IMG/VR virus record: IMGVR_UViG_3300012202_000002
Span: 1-49,481 of that record
DNA length: 49,481 nucleotides
Strand: one strand, 5' to 3'
Source of the DNA: a virus
In this document: positions 24,256 to 31,133 of the stretch, piece after piece
Layout of the letters: each line of letters starts with the position of its first letter
Numbering within the stretch: the stretch's first letter is position 1
The notes under the pieces: model-generated
The model's database searches: none
What the model was told of the DNA's origin: nothing
What the model saw: the letters and a program-made list of their open reading frames with translations, nothing else
Made by a program: the position numbers and the translations under genes

Positions 24256-24362
24256 GCGATCACATCACACACTTGCCTGGCCGCCAGTGGAGGCCCGCGT
24301 AGCATTATGCGCAAACGCATCACGTTGACGTAGTACGCGCTTTGGCGCTATCGTTGCGCATC

Positions 24363-24842
24363 ATGAGCGCGCCCCTCTTCCGCAAACGCTCCGATGTGCC
24401 GTGGGCATTCGTTCGCGAGCTTTGGGAACAAGGCAAAACTTGCTACGCAATCGCCGATCTGTTCAAAATTCCACCAACTACAGTTTTCGACAGAGCTAAA
24501 CGCGAAGGCTGGCCAAGGCTCGTCAAACGCACCAAACGCGCAAACGGTACGCTTCTTCCTCGCGCTCAACGCGACTTGGACGGCTTCACTAAAGACCAAT
24601 TCGAAATCCTCGTGAAACGAGCTTTCCGTCACCTCAAAGCGCTACCAGATAAGCAACTCATTAATCACATGGCAGAAATTCGCTCTCTCCATGACGTGTG
24701 CGCACGGACCTTTGGCTGGAATGCAGTCCAATCAACGCGCGCGAACGGTTCGCGTAAATCGGGCCGGACGCGCAGCTCGCGCTCGCCTGACTACACGCAC
24801 GAGGATGACTCACTGGATTCTGAGACTGGTCACACTCCCTAG
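24363..24842 (+). CDS. HTH DNA-binding protein, possible terminase small subunit
   Basis: 159 residues. The N-terminus (WAFVRELWEQGKTCYAIADLFKIPPTTVFDRAKREGWPRL, about residues 11-51) is a clear helix-turn-helix of the kind used in terminase small subunits and transposase-like recruiters. The middle is helical, the C-terminus basic and then acidic. No other small terminase is seen near the large subunit, so this is a candidate, though it lies far from it. It is equally compatible with a regulator of the flanking divergent operons or an origin-binding protein. The ATG at 24363 is the natural start; an upstream extension has no support. Confidence 0.6.
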   Translation: MSAPLFRKRSDVPWAFVRELWEQGKTCYAIADLFKIPPTTVFDRAKREGWPRLVKRTKRANGTLLPRAQRDLDGFTKDQFEILVKRAFRHLKALPDKQLINHMAEIRSLHDVCARTFGWNAVQSTRANGSRKSGRTRSSRSPDYTHEDDSLDSETGHTP

Positions 24843-25458
24843 GGACTACAATAGATCCGCCATCATTCGGCCAGCTTTGGCCTTGCCATTAGCTCGGCAC
24901 GATTAGCTCGTAAGCAGCTCGGCATCAGGATGATGCACAAGGAAACCGATAGTTCGTGTGCGACCGTCCCCCCGTCGACGGGTGGGCAGGAAACGCGCGA
25001 CGCCGCCTCACCCGATACCCCAGGTTGGATAGATTCTTATTTTCTGTGGTGAGACGAGAATCCTTTTTTTTGGAGGTGACTGATTATCCGATTATCGGAA
25101 GTCGATAATTTGGTTTGGAAACGAGGGATCTAGGCATAGGAGTTCCTCACCGGGGGCTTACGGTTTTGGGATGGGACGAGCTTGCTCGCTCCGCTGGGTG
25201 CTCCGCACGGCCAAAGGATCTACGATCCTCTGGACACCTTCTGCCGGTACCGCTTCGCTACCGTCGCGCTAGCGCTCCGGCCCGGTATGCCGTAGGCGTT
25301 TTTTTTTCTTTGGTCGATGAAATTCGCGGCAGCGCTTTCGCTGGCCACGTCAGTGAGGGGACTATTCTACTAAAAGGAGTCAAGGATAGAGTCGAGCAAA
25401 AACGATATTATCGATGAAGTAGTGGGTGAGTATTGATTAAATCGATGTGACAAAAGCT

Positions 25459-25584
25459 GTTAGGATTTGATAGGAATTGTTCCTCGTGGAACATGTCTTC
25501 GGGAAAATGGATATAAGACTGAAGTCCAATATTTCTGGTATTAATAGGTTTGACAGAAACTGATGGCTATTACTAGGTTTTGTA
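25459..25584. promoter_or_regulatory. Cluster of three dyad half-sites before the gene at 25595
   Basis: GTTAGGATTTGATAGG (from 25459), TTAATAGGTTTGACAG (25541-25556) and TACTAGGTTTTGTAGG (25571-25586) are three similar sites, the last two 29 bases apart. TTGACA (25550-25555) with TACTAG (25571-25576) would give a promoter with a 15-bp spacer. It is the densest cluster of this motif in the genome. Confidence 0.55.
25478..25493. promoter_or_regulatory. parS-like palindrome
   Basis: TGTTCCTCGTGGAACA differs by one central base from TGTTCCACGTGGAACA, a known form of the bacterial ParB-binding site parS. It is intergenic and inside the control region. Only one copy was noticed. It may recruit host ParB, or be an unrelated 6-bp inverted repeat. 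Confidence 0.45.
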
Positions 25585-25594
25585 GGGACCCCCT

Positions 25595-25987
25595 ATGAGC
25601 GAAGAAGGAGAACGAGTTAAATCACGGATGCAGGAGATCGGGCGGCATGTGAACTCACGCATCCCGAAGGGCTGGGGTTTTGTGGTGTTGTGTTTTACCT
25701 ACGGTCCTGGTGGGGAAATGCATTACGTAGCCAGTAGCGAGCGGCTCGACATCGTACAGGCGATGCGGGAATGGATTCAGATTACTCGGGCTGGCTATGC
25801 GACTCATCAGGCTGATGAAGAGAGTGCGCTTAAAAACGAGTTTGAATTTTGGTGGGCTGAACAACTCAAGCGGCAAGAGACCAGCAGTTTCCGGGAAGAG
25901 ATGGAAGCCTGGAGAGAAGTCGCCTACGACGCATTTGTAGCCGGGATGGAATTTGAGAACGAGAAAGGACACTCGACCGATGACTGA
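25595..25987 (+). CDS. Conserved phage-type protein, unknown
   Basis: 130 residues. GWGFVVLCFTYGPGGEMHYVASSERLDIVQAMREWIQIT (about residues 26-66) is a beta-beta-helix unit I associate with small uncharacterised phage proteins. The C-terminal half is helical and acidic. It heads the rightward operon, downstream of the dyad cluster. No Shine-Dalgarno sequence precedes it. No activity can be proposed. Confidence 0.72.
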   Translation: MSEEGERVKSRMQEIGRHVNSRIPKGWGFVVLCFTYGPGGEMHYVASSERLDIVQAMREWIQITRAGYATHQADEESALKNEFEFWWAEQLKRQETSSFREEMEAWREVAYDAFVAGMEFENEKGHSTDD

Positions 25988-26390
25988 ACAAGAAGCCGCA
26001 TTCTGGGCAAAAAGATGCGCGTTTCCTTATCTGCCGGAACCGATTGGAGAGTTTGAGGTTAACGGCAGCGAGGTGCCCGTGTGGCTGCGCAAGGTGGGTC
26101 AATGGGATCAGAGGCTCTTGCACCTGGAGACTTTGAAAGAGCACGGTGGCTCGATTGTGATTGCTGGCCGGAGCCGGTTAGAGAAGGGCGTTGTTCTCTA
26201 TCTCTTTGGGCTACGCGGAGTGGAAGAGACCCGTAAGATCCGCTCGACTGGACTCATTCTGCTTCCCCTGACTATCGAGGCCGAAGCGGTGGCAGCGCGG
26301 ATTATGTTTGCGCTGGTCAACGAGTTTGAATCGCTAGCGCGTAACCAGGGCGCTCAGATTGCCCGGCACTATGAAACGGAGGCCAGCTAG
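25980..26390 (+). CDS. Hypothetical early protein
   Basis: 136 residues from ATG 25980, overlapping the previous stop by eight bases. Features: TEQEAAFWAKRCAFPYLPEPIGEFEVNGSEVPVWL, KEHGGSIVIAGRSRLEKGVVLYLFGLRG, then a helical end. There is no membrane segment or catalytic motif. The long upstream extension to 25953 is not needed. Confidence 0.68.
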   Translation: MTEQEAAFWAKRCAFPYLPEPIGEFEVNGSEVPVWLRKVGQWDQRLLHLETLKEHGGSIVIAGRSRLEKGVVLYLFGLRGVEETRKIRSTGLILLPLTIEAEAVAARIMFALVNEFESLARNQGAQIARHYETEAS

Positions 26391-26392
26391 CA

Positions 26393-26788
26393 ATGGATGA
26401 AGATTTTGAAGAAGTGCCTTCTCCCCCGGAAGCCTGGACTGAAGACCAGCTCAAAGATTTAAAGAGCTGCGCGATCAGTCTCTATCTCATGTACAAGGCG
26501 GTCGAGGCCCCGGAAGCCTACAAGGAAATGGTCGCCTTCAGCGCCAAGTGTTTAAGCGAGAAATGGGAGATGGAACGCCCGCGCGTCGAAGCGGCCTTGG
26601 GTGAGACCATGATGTTTTTAACCAAAGCCGATTGGTGCCACATCATTCTTAACCGGGGCGGCAACTACACCCATGCGGCCAACGCGGACCCCAAAGAGGT
26701 CAACGATAATGAAGCGCTTCTAGAGTTTTTCCAGGACGGCTTGGCGATGATTCCGCCCCGAAACGAATCGAAGATTATTTTACCATGA
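26393..26788 (+). CDS. Acidic helical early protein, unknown
   Basis: 131 residues, mostly helical and acidic (MDEDFEEVPSPPEAWTEDQLKDLKSCAISLYLMYKAVEAPEAYKEM). It overlaps the next gene by ATGA and follows the previous by two bases. A DNA-mimic or protein-binding inhibitor is possible from its charge, but no family is recognised. Confidence 0.68.
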   Translation: MDEDFEEVPSPPEAWTEDQLKDLKSCAISLYLMYKAVEAPEAYKEMVAFSAKCLSEKWEMERPRVEAALGETMMFLTKADWCHIILNRGGNYTHAANADPKEVNDNEALLEFFQDGLAMIPPRNESKIILP

Positions 26789-26976
26789 AGGAACAAAGCG
26801 AACATAACAAAACCAACGTCGAGGGCCTGGTGACCGTCTGGGTTGGACCAGAGATGAAAGAAGAACTGCGCGCGAAGTGTAAGACTTACGGGATCAGTCT
26901 ATCCGCTGCGGCTCGATTCCTTTTCCGGCGCTGGTTAGCCGCTCAACAGAAAGTTTCCAGGGCGAAAGAGGGCTAG
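26785..26976 (+). CDS. Ribbon-helix-helix small regulator
   Basis: 63 residues: VEGLVTVWVGPEMKEELRAKCKTYGISLSAAARFLFRRWLA has the beta strand, helix and GISLSAAARFL turn-helix of Arc/CopG-type repressors. It probably binds DNA as a dimer and may regulate the early operon. It is coupled to the upstream gene and followed by a strong hairpin. Confidence 0.7.
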   Translation: MKEQSEHNKTNVEGLVTVWVGPEMKEELRAKCKTYGISLSAAARFLFRRWLAAQQKVSRAKEG

Positions 26977-26984
26977 CTAGCAGT

Positions 26985-27033
26985 AAAAAAAAAGCGCTGG
27001 TCGAAATATTTTCAGCAGTTTCGGCCAGCGCTT
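26985..27033 (-). terminator. Strong leftward-facing hairpin terminator
   Basis: A 15-bp stem with one G-U pair (26992-27006 with 27019-27033) and a 12-base loop is preceded on the plus strand by nine A, so it is a hairpin plus U9 for leftward RNA. Both neighbouring genes run rightward, and no T-run follows on that strand. Confidence 0.65.
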
Positions 27034-27059
27034 GGACACATGGAAGGATCAAAAGAACA

Positions 27060-27647
27060 ATGAGCACCAAAGCTCACAACAAAGTAGATGTCCGAGTTGA
27101 ATCAATCAATCCAGAACTAGCAAAAAGTTACTTGAATAAAATGGGCAAGAACCGGCACGTGACCCAGCATCACCTCAAAACTTTAGTGCGGGACATGAAG
27201 GCCGGGCGCTGGGTTTTTAACGGTGACCCGATCCGGTTCAATGGCGAAAAATTAATCGACGGCCAGCACCGGCTCAACGCGCTAATCGAGAGTGGCAAAA
27301 CGTTGGATTTTGTTGTTATTCGCCAATTGCCCAAGGAAGCTTTTGATACGATGTGGCGAGCCGGAGAAACCGTCCATCATCAAATGAACGATTACCTGCC
27401 TGACTCAATGAATGCGAAAGGCGATTACGATGACCCGGAGCGCCTGCAACGCCTACTTAAAATAGCCAGGGCGATCGAGGCGGTACTCCCCGAGGGCTGG
27501 CATTACGCCTGTATAATCAGTGACAAGGAGGTCACTGAAGCCAGCACCAACATGATTTTTAATAGCGAGAGCCCGGAAGTCAGTGAAGCGATGACCATCG
27601 AGTTGATCACCCGGTTCGCACGTGGCGTCCGGCCCAAACAAATATGA
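27060..27647 (+). CDS. ParB/sulfiredoxin-like domain protein
   Basis: 195 residues. VTQHHLKTLVRDMKAGRW, then FNGEKLIDGQHRLNALIESGKTLDFVVIRQLP (DGQHRL at 67-72) is the conserved centre of the ParB/Srx-like fold found in many phages. The C-terminal part (about 105-195) is helical without a clear partition-type HTH. Such phage proteins are variously nucleases, kinases or NTP-binding factors. The parS-like palindrome about 1.6 kb upstream makes a link to DNA segregation worth testing, but a true ParB role is not shown. Confidence 0.75.
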   Translation: MSTKAHNKVDVRVESINPELAKSYLNKMGKNRHVTQHHLKTLVRDMKAGRWVFNGDPIRFNGEKLIDGQHRLNALIESGKTLDFVVIRQLPKEAFDTMWRAGETVHHQMNDYLPDSMNAKGDYDDPERLQRLLKIARAIEAVLPEGWHYACIISDKEVTEASTNMIFNSESPEVSEAMTIELITRFARGVRPKQI

Positions 27648-27910
27648 CTCAGGTCATCCTCATTTTTATTAACGCCCTTCTCATTCTCTGTAACGTTGCG
27701 CTCTCGATTGGAGGTTGGCGTTTGATGCTCCGGGCCCGCGCTCATATGGCTCAGACCCAACTGAACCTAGAGGAGGCGGAGCGATTACTTGCTGTTGCTG
27801 CTGCCATGGGAAATTTCCCCCACTTGATTACCCATGAAAAAAAACAAAAACAAACACGTGGTACTTCGGTACCGGATTCTATCAATCCCTGGAGAAGGCA
27901 ACCCAACTAG
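27644..27910 (+). CDS. Small membrane protein with coiled coil
   Basis: 88 residues: one strong membrane helix (VILIFINALLILCNVALSIGG, residues 4-24) followed by an amphipathic helix (RAHMAQTQLNLEEAERLLAVAAAM). It overlaps the preceding gene by ATGA. The final 25 residues overlap the next gene in another frame. Its function is unknown; it could be a membrane-acting early protein. Confidence 0.6.
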   Translation: MTQVILIFINALLILCNVALSIGGWRLMLRARAHMAQTQLNLEEAERLLAVAAAMGNFPHLITHEKKQKQTRGTSVPDSINPWRRQPN

Positions 27911-28271
27911 TTTCACCTTGCCGCGCTGTGTCGCCGAGTTAGCTGAGAAGAAGGCGCGCAAAAAAAAGATACCTTTAGCTGAACATCTATTTCAGATAAT
28001 CGACCGGGATCTAGATATTCCGGTCCCTTTGAGCAAAGAACGGATCGAAGCCGGTCACAAACTCTGGATCGAAGAGTTCGAGCTGGTTCGGGCCTCAGGC
28101 AAGCCGTTTCGATTCGAAGTCGAGGTTGATTGGCCGCACGCCGACGAACTGGAAGCGCGAGCCCATAAAGAGAAACGCTCGCTACCGGAATATCTGATGT
28201 CAAAAATTGATTACCTCCTTATTGGATCTGTCACCCTGCTCCTGGCGGGCCTTTATGATAACCTGATATGA
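27834..28271 (+). CDS. Early protein, possibly two RHH-like repeats
   Basis: 145 residues. Two similar units are visible: TSFTLPRCVAELAEKKARKKKIPLAEHLFQIIDR and RFEVEVDWPHADELEARAHKEKRSLPEYLMSKIDY. Each reads as strand, helix, turn, helix, which suggests a duplicated ribbon-helix-helix-like fold. A short hydrophobic C-terminus follows (LLIGSVTLLLAGLY). The start overlaps the previous gene by 77 bases, so the true start could be further downstream. Confidence 0.6.
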   Translation: MKKNKNKHVVLRYRILSIPGEGNPTSFTLPRCVAELAEKKARKKKIPLAEHLFQIIDRDLDIPVPLSKERIEAGHKLWIEEFELVRASGKPFRFEVEVDWPHADELEARAHKEKRSLPEYLMSKIDYLLIGSVTLLLAGLYDNLI

Positions 28272-28393
28272 GCGAAGAAGAACTGCTTGAACAAGTTGCC
28301 CAAGCCTTACTCAAAGCCGAGACGCGCGAAGACATTCGCGCAGCTCTGGCGCCCTTGAGCGCTGAGCAGCGGGCCGAACTCGGACTGGTATGA
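28268..28393 (+). CDS. 41-residue acidic helical peptide
   Basis: ATGA overlaps at both ends link it to its neighbours. Translation: MSEEELLEQVAQALLKAETREDIRAALAPLSAEQRAELGLV, split here as two helices. It is strongly acidic. It is too short for family recognition, but coupling and composition support it. Confidence 0.6.
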   Translation: MSEEELLEQVAQALLKAETREDIRAALAPLSAEQRAELGLV

Positions 28394-28584
28394 GCGCGGC
28401 TGAGATAACGATCAAGCGAGCTGAACCTCCCAAGAACGGCTGGCACGCGACTCTAGCCAACTACGGCGCTTACGGGATGACTTCCGCTCAGGCACTCGAT
28501 AATTTAATTAGTCGCATGATCGATGACGTGATCGAAACCGAGAGCACGCGCATCGCTAACGAAATCGCAATTCAAAGCCGATGA
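28390..28584 (+). CDS. Small hypothetical protein
   Basis: 64 residues. EITIKRAEPPKNGWHATLANYGAYGMTSAQALDNLISRMIDDVIE looks like a short HicB-like beta-beta-beta-helix unit. No partner toxin is seen beside it. It is coupled by ATGA overlaps to both neighbours. Confidence 0.62.
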   Translation: MSAAEITIKRAEPPKNGWHATLANYGAYGMTSAQALDNLISRMIDDVIETESTRIANEIAIQSR

Positions 28585-28826
28585 CTGACGAACTAACTTT
28601 TCGTTCGCGGCCACTGCCGCGTTACGGTGACGTAGTGAAGCGCTGGGATATGGGCATCGGCATGATCTACGCCGTGACCAAGGACGGCAGCCTCATGATC
28701 GCATTCGAGTCCGGTTGCGTGTGCTGCGGCTACCAAGGCTTAGAATACGTCGGTTCAATCTACGATCTGAATCACGAACAAACGGCGCGCGAAGCGCCTG
28801 CCCAAGGGCTGGACGCGGATGACTAG
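28581..28826 (+). CDS. Small Cys-containing protein
   Basis: 81 residues, beta-rich with CVCCGYQG in the middle (about residues 47-54), which may bind a metal. It overlaps the gene before it by four bases and the one after it by eight. No family is recognised. Confidence 0.62.
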   Translation: MTDELTFRSRPLPRYGDVVKRWDMGIGMIYAVTKDGSLMIAFESGCVCCGYQGLEYVGSIYDLNHEQTAREAPAQGLDADD

Positions 28827-29037
28827 AGCTGAACATTTGGAGTGGTGTAAGCAGCGAGCACTGGAATATGTAGATGCGGGCCAGCTACAGAACGCTTTTG
28901 CATCGATGGGAAATGATCTGAATAAACACGATGAAACTAGGGATCACCCAGGCATCAAGCTTGGGCTACAAATGCTTATTATGGGGCAATTAAACGCACC
29001 GGAGTCCATGCGTCGATACATTGTAGGATTTCGTTAA
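28819..29037 (+). CDS. Widespread small phage protein (TRAEHLEWCK type)
   Basis: 72 residues: MTRAEHLEWCKQRALEYVDAGQLQNAFASMGNDLNKHDETRDHPG and a C-terminal helix pair. I recognise this pattern as a short conserved protein of many actinobacterial and other phages, always without known function. Its conservation in distant phages argues for an important early role. Confidence 0.82.
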   Translation: MTRAEHLEWCKQRALEYVDAGQLQNAFASMGNDLNKHDETRDHPGIKLGLQMLIMGQLNAPESMRRYIVGFR

Positions 29038-29062
29038 CGCCGTCGCCGCAAAAGCAACTGGA

Positions 29063-29452
29063 ATGACCAACAAACCAATCTTGTGTCTGGACTTTGACGG
29101 CGTGATCCACGCTTACACCAGCCCCTGGACTAACCCGGAAACGATCTCTGATTCGGTCACGCCCGGTTTCTTTGATTGGGCTCAAGAGGCGGGCAAGCTC
29201 TTCCGGCTGGTCATCTATTCGAGCCGGAGCAAGAGTCCCGACGCGAAGTTTGAAATGAACAAATGGTTCTTGCGCGAATTCGCTGCCTACCGTGCTGCCG
29301 GTGGTAAAGCGGATTTGCCATCGATCGAGTTTGCTCACGAGAAGCCAGCCGCCTTTTTGACGATCGATGATCGGGCCGTTTGCTTCGACGGTGATTGGAA
29401 CAATTTTGTTCCGGCCCGCATGCGAGCGTTCAAACCCTGGAACAAACGATGA
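29063..29452 (+). CDS. HAD-like phosphatase
   Basis: 129 residues. CLDFDGVIH (Asp10 and Asp12 as nucleophile and acid), VIYSSRS (motif II Ser region) and FLTIDDRAVCFDG (motif IV Asp pair) are in the order expected for a compact haloacid-dehalogenase fold. It resembles phage 3'-phosphatase-type proteins. It may remove phosphates from nucleic-acid ends or nucleotides. The substrate is not indicated. It overlaps the next gene by four bases. Confidence 0.8.
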   Translation: MTNKPILCLDFDGVIHAYTSPWTNPETISDSVTPGFFDWAQEAGKLFRLVIYSSRSKSPDAKFEMNKWFLREFAAYRAAGGKADLPSIEFAHEKPAAFLTIDDRAVCFDGDWNNFVPARMRAFKPWNKR

Positions 29453-29664
29453 GCGATGAAGAGACTGAAGCTTGGGTCGTGTGGAGCGAGGAACACGCAG
29501 CGTGGTGGGCCAGAGGTAAACGGGGTTATACAACGAGCCTCGCGTGCGCTGGCCGTTACAGCCCAGAAGAGGCACGAGCCATCTGCGCGAACGCCAACGC
29601 CTATTGCGCGCCCGGCACCTGGAATGAGTGCGCGATGCCGGACCCTTTACTGAAGGCCGAATGA
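29449..29664 (+). CDS. Small conserved phage protein (AWWARGKRGYT type)
   Basis: 71 residues: AWVVWSEEHAAWWARGKRGYTTSLACAGRYSPEEARAICANANAY. This Trp-rich beta-hairpin with the GYT...AGRYS motif recurs in many phages and prophages as a short protein of unknown role. It is coupled by ATGA to the HAD gene. Confidence 0.8.
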   Translation: MSDEETEAWVVWSEEHAAWWARGKRGYTTSLACAGRYSPEEARAICANANAYCAPGTWNECAMPDPLLKAE

Positions 29665-29665
29665 A

Positions 29666-30319
29666 ATGACGCACTCACACGAAGTCTTAGAGTCGGTTTC
29701 GATGCCGAAGCGGATCGCCAATTTGCCGCGCGATCCTGACCGGGGCTACCCAGTTCCCTTCTTTGTTGCCTATATCGATGGCAAACCCGATTTCCGCATT
29801 GCCGATGATGAGAAGCGCCTCCGGTGCATCAAAGAAAAACTGTGTTGGATCTGTGGCGAAAAACTGGGCCACTACATCGGCTTTGTGATTGGGCCGATGT
29901 GCACCATTAACCGGATCAGCACCGAGCCGCCCATGCACCGGGATTGCGCTAACTATAGCGTCCGGGTCTGCCCATTTCTGTTGAATCCAAATCAGAAACG
30001 CAATCCCAAGAAGGTCGATGTAGTGATCGATAACCCAGGCGGCATCATGATCAGTCGTAATCCGGGTTGCATGGTTTTGTGGATGGCTAACGGCTACGAT
30101 TTGGTGCGCGATCGCGAGGGAAAAATATTGTGCGCAGTAGGTGATCCGACTGCGCTTTATTGGTATGCGGAAGGCCGAGCCGCGACCAGGGCCGAGGTCC
30201 TCGAATCGATTGAGACCGGTTTACCCATTTTACGTGAGCTAGCCCACGAACAGGGTCCGGCAGCCGAAGCCGCTCTGGAGCGAGCACTGGTGCGCGCCAT
30301 GAACTTAGTCCCAAAATGA
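29666..30319 (+). CDS. Conserved zinc-finger-like phage protein
   Basis: 217 residues (a start at 29702 is also possible). LPRDPDRGYPVPFFVAYIDGKPDFRI, CWICGEKLGHYIGFVIGPMC, EPPMHRDCANYSVRVCPFL and ALYWYAEGRAATRAEVLESIETGLPIL follow the full pattern of a protein I recall from many phages and actinobacteria. CxxC and HxxC sets would bind zinc. No activity is known. It is the longest member of this small-gene block. Confidence 0.82.
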   Translation: MTHSHEVLESVSMPKRIANLPRDPDRGYPVPFFVAYIDGKPDFRIADDEKRLRCIKEKLCWICGEKLGHYIGFVIGPMCTINRISTEPPMHRDCANYSVRVCPFLLNPNQKRNPKKVDVVIDNPGGIMISRNPGCMVLWMANGYDLVRDREGKILCAVGDPTALYWYAEGRAATRAEVLESIETGLPILRELAHEQGPAAEAALERALVRAMNLVPK

Positions 30320-30744
30320 AGCCCAAACAGGAACGCCGCCGTCTGCGAGAGCTGTACGCGAAGATTCCAACCTTCAAATGCATCGAGGGTTGCACCGATT
30401 GCTGCGGGCCGGTCCCGGCCACACGCGAAGAGCGTCGGCTTAACCCCGAGTTTCTCCCCACCGCCGCCGACATCATTCACGTGCTGCAGAACGGCGCAGC
30501 GAGCCAGGAGGAACTTAAAGCCGCACCACGCCTGGCTGATTGGGCTTACGGCGCCGGATGCCTCTCCTGCCCTTACGAGATCGCGCACGGCGGTTGCGCG
30601 ATCTACGATGACCGGCCATTCTTGTGCCGAATCTACGGCACGACCCAGAACCTGCCCTGCCCGCATGGCCGCGCACCGGAGAAGATGCTCTCTCTTGGAG
30701 AAGAGCGCTCGCTGATGCATTCCTACCTGGAGCTGTTCAAGTGA
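30316..30744 (+). CDS. YkgJ-family cysteine cluster protein
   Basis: 142 residues. FKCIEGCTDCCG (Cys 22, 26, 29, 30), then GCLSCPY, GGCAIYDDRPFLCRIYGT and LPCPHG give the cysteine spacing of the YkgJ family, thought to bind zinc or an iron-sulfur cluster. It overlaps both neighbours. The role in phages is unknown; post-translational or RNA-related chemistry is possible. Confidence 0.85.
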   Translation: MKPKQERRRLRELYAKIPTFKCIEGCTDCCGPVPATREERRLNPEFLPTAADIIHVLQNGAASQEELKAAPRLADWAYGAGCLSCPYEIAHGGCAIYDDRPFLCRIYGTTQNLPCPHGRAPEKMLSLGEERSLMHSYLELFK

Positions 30745-31079
30745 AGACAATAGAACAGTGGAAAGATGAACTAACCGAGTTCTTTCGTCGTCGTCCTGGC
30801 GCTTCTATGGCTGAGATAGCCAGGCTACTACCCGATGCCAGGGGCGAGCGCAGCCTGTGTGCAGACCAGGAAGGCACGATCCTGATTTGGCCGGATCTGG
30901 AGCAGAACCTGGTGACTGCCTTATGCCAAATGATGAATAGCGGAGAAATTGAAGTGAGGCCCTGCCATGTGCTGATCTACCTCATCGATGGTTGCGTGCT
31001 CCAAATGCCGATCGCCAAACAAATGAAGAGGCCATACAAAAAAACCCATTGGCTACCGGTCACTTTGTCCCTCAAATGA
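30741..31079 (+). CDS. Hypothetical protein with winged-helix-like pattern
   Basis: 112 residues with GTG start overlapping the previous stop. TIEQWKDELTEFFRRRPGASMAEIARLLPDARGERSLCADQEGTILIWPDLEQNLVTALCQMMNSGEIEVRPCHVLIYLIDG suggests helices followed by a small wing. It is the last gene of the rightward early block. No family is recognised. Confidence 0.65.
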   Translation: MKTIEQWKDELTEFFRRRPGASMAEIARLLPDARGERSLCADQEGTILIWPDLEQNLVTALCQMMNSGEIEVRPCHVLIYLIDGCVLQMPIAKQMKRPYKKTHWLPVTLSLK

Positions 31080-31098
31080 GCGACTTCGGTGGCCAGGA

Positions 31099-31117
31099 CC
31101 AGCGCTTTTTCCGCTGG
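31099..31117. terminator. Short hairpin between convergent genes
   Basis: CCAGCG and CGCTGG form a 6-bp stem with a 7-base loop in the gap between the convergent early block and the tailspike gene. No T-run follows on either strand, so any terminator activity would be weak. Confidence 0.3.
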
Positions 31118-31133
31118 GGAGTTTCATAGTAAG

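Larger units (their letters stand above)
24843..25594. other. Repeat- and palindrome-rich region without clear genes
   Basis: In about 750 bases I see no convincing gene. It holds three AGCTCG repeats (24891, 24905, 24916), a 12-bp palindrome CCCGTCGACGGG (24971-24982), GATTCT/AGAATC plus eight T (25032-25070, possible terminator), an isolated GGAGGTGA (25072-25079), GATTATC repeats with an inverted CGATAAT (25082-25109), a GCTCCGC direct repeat (near 25190-25208), AGGATC TAC GATCCT, GCGCTAGCGC, and a T9 run near 25300. A 100-codon frame from TTG 25115 reads through all these palindromes and looks incidental. It could be a replication origin or a structured RNA gene. Confidence 0.5.

Noticed and set aside
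25115-25417. 100-codon frame from TTG in the repeat-rich region
   Set aside because: It reads through several palindromes and a T-run, is rich in Arg/Ser/Ala without fold pattern, and needs a TTG start without ribosome site. A real gene cannot be fully excluded.
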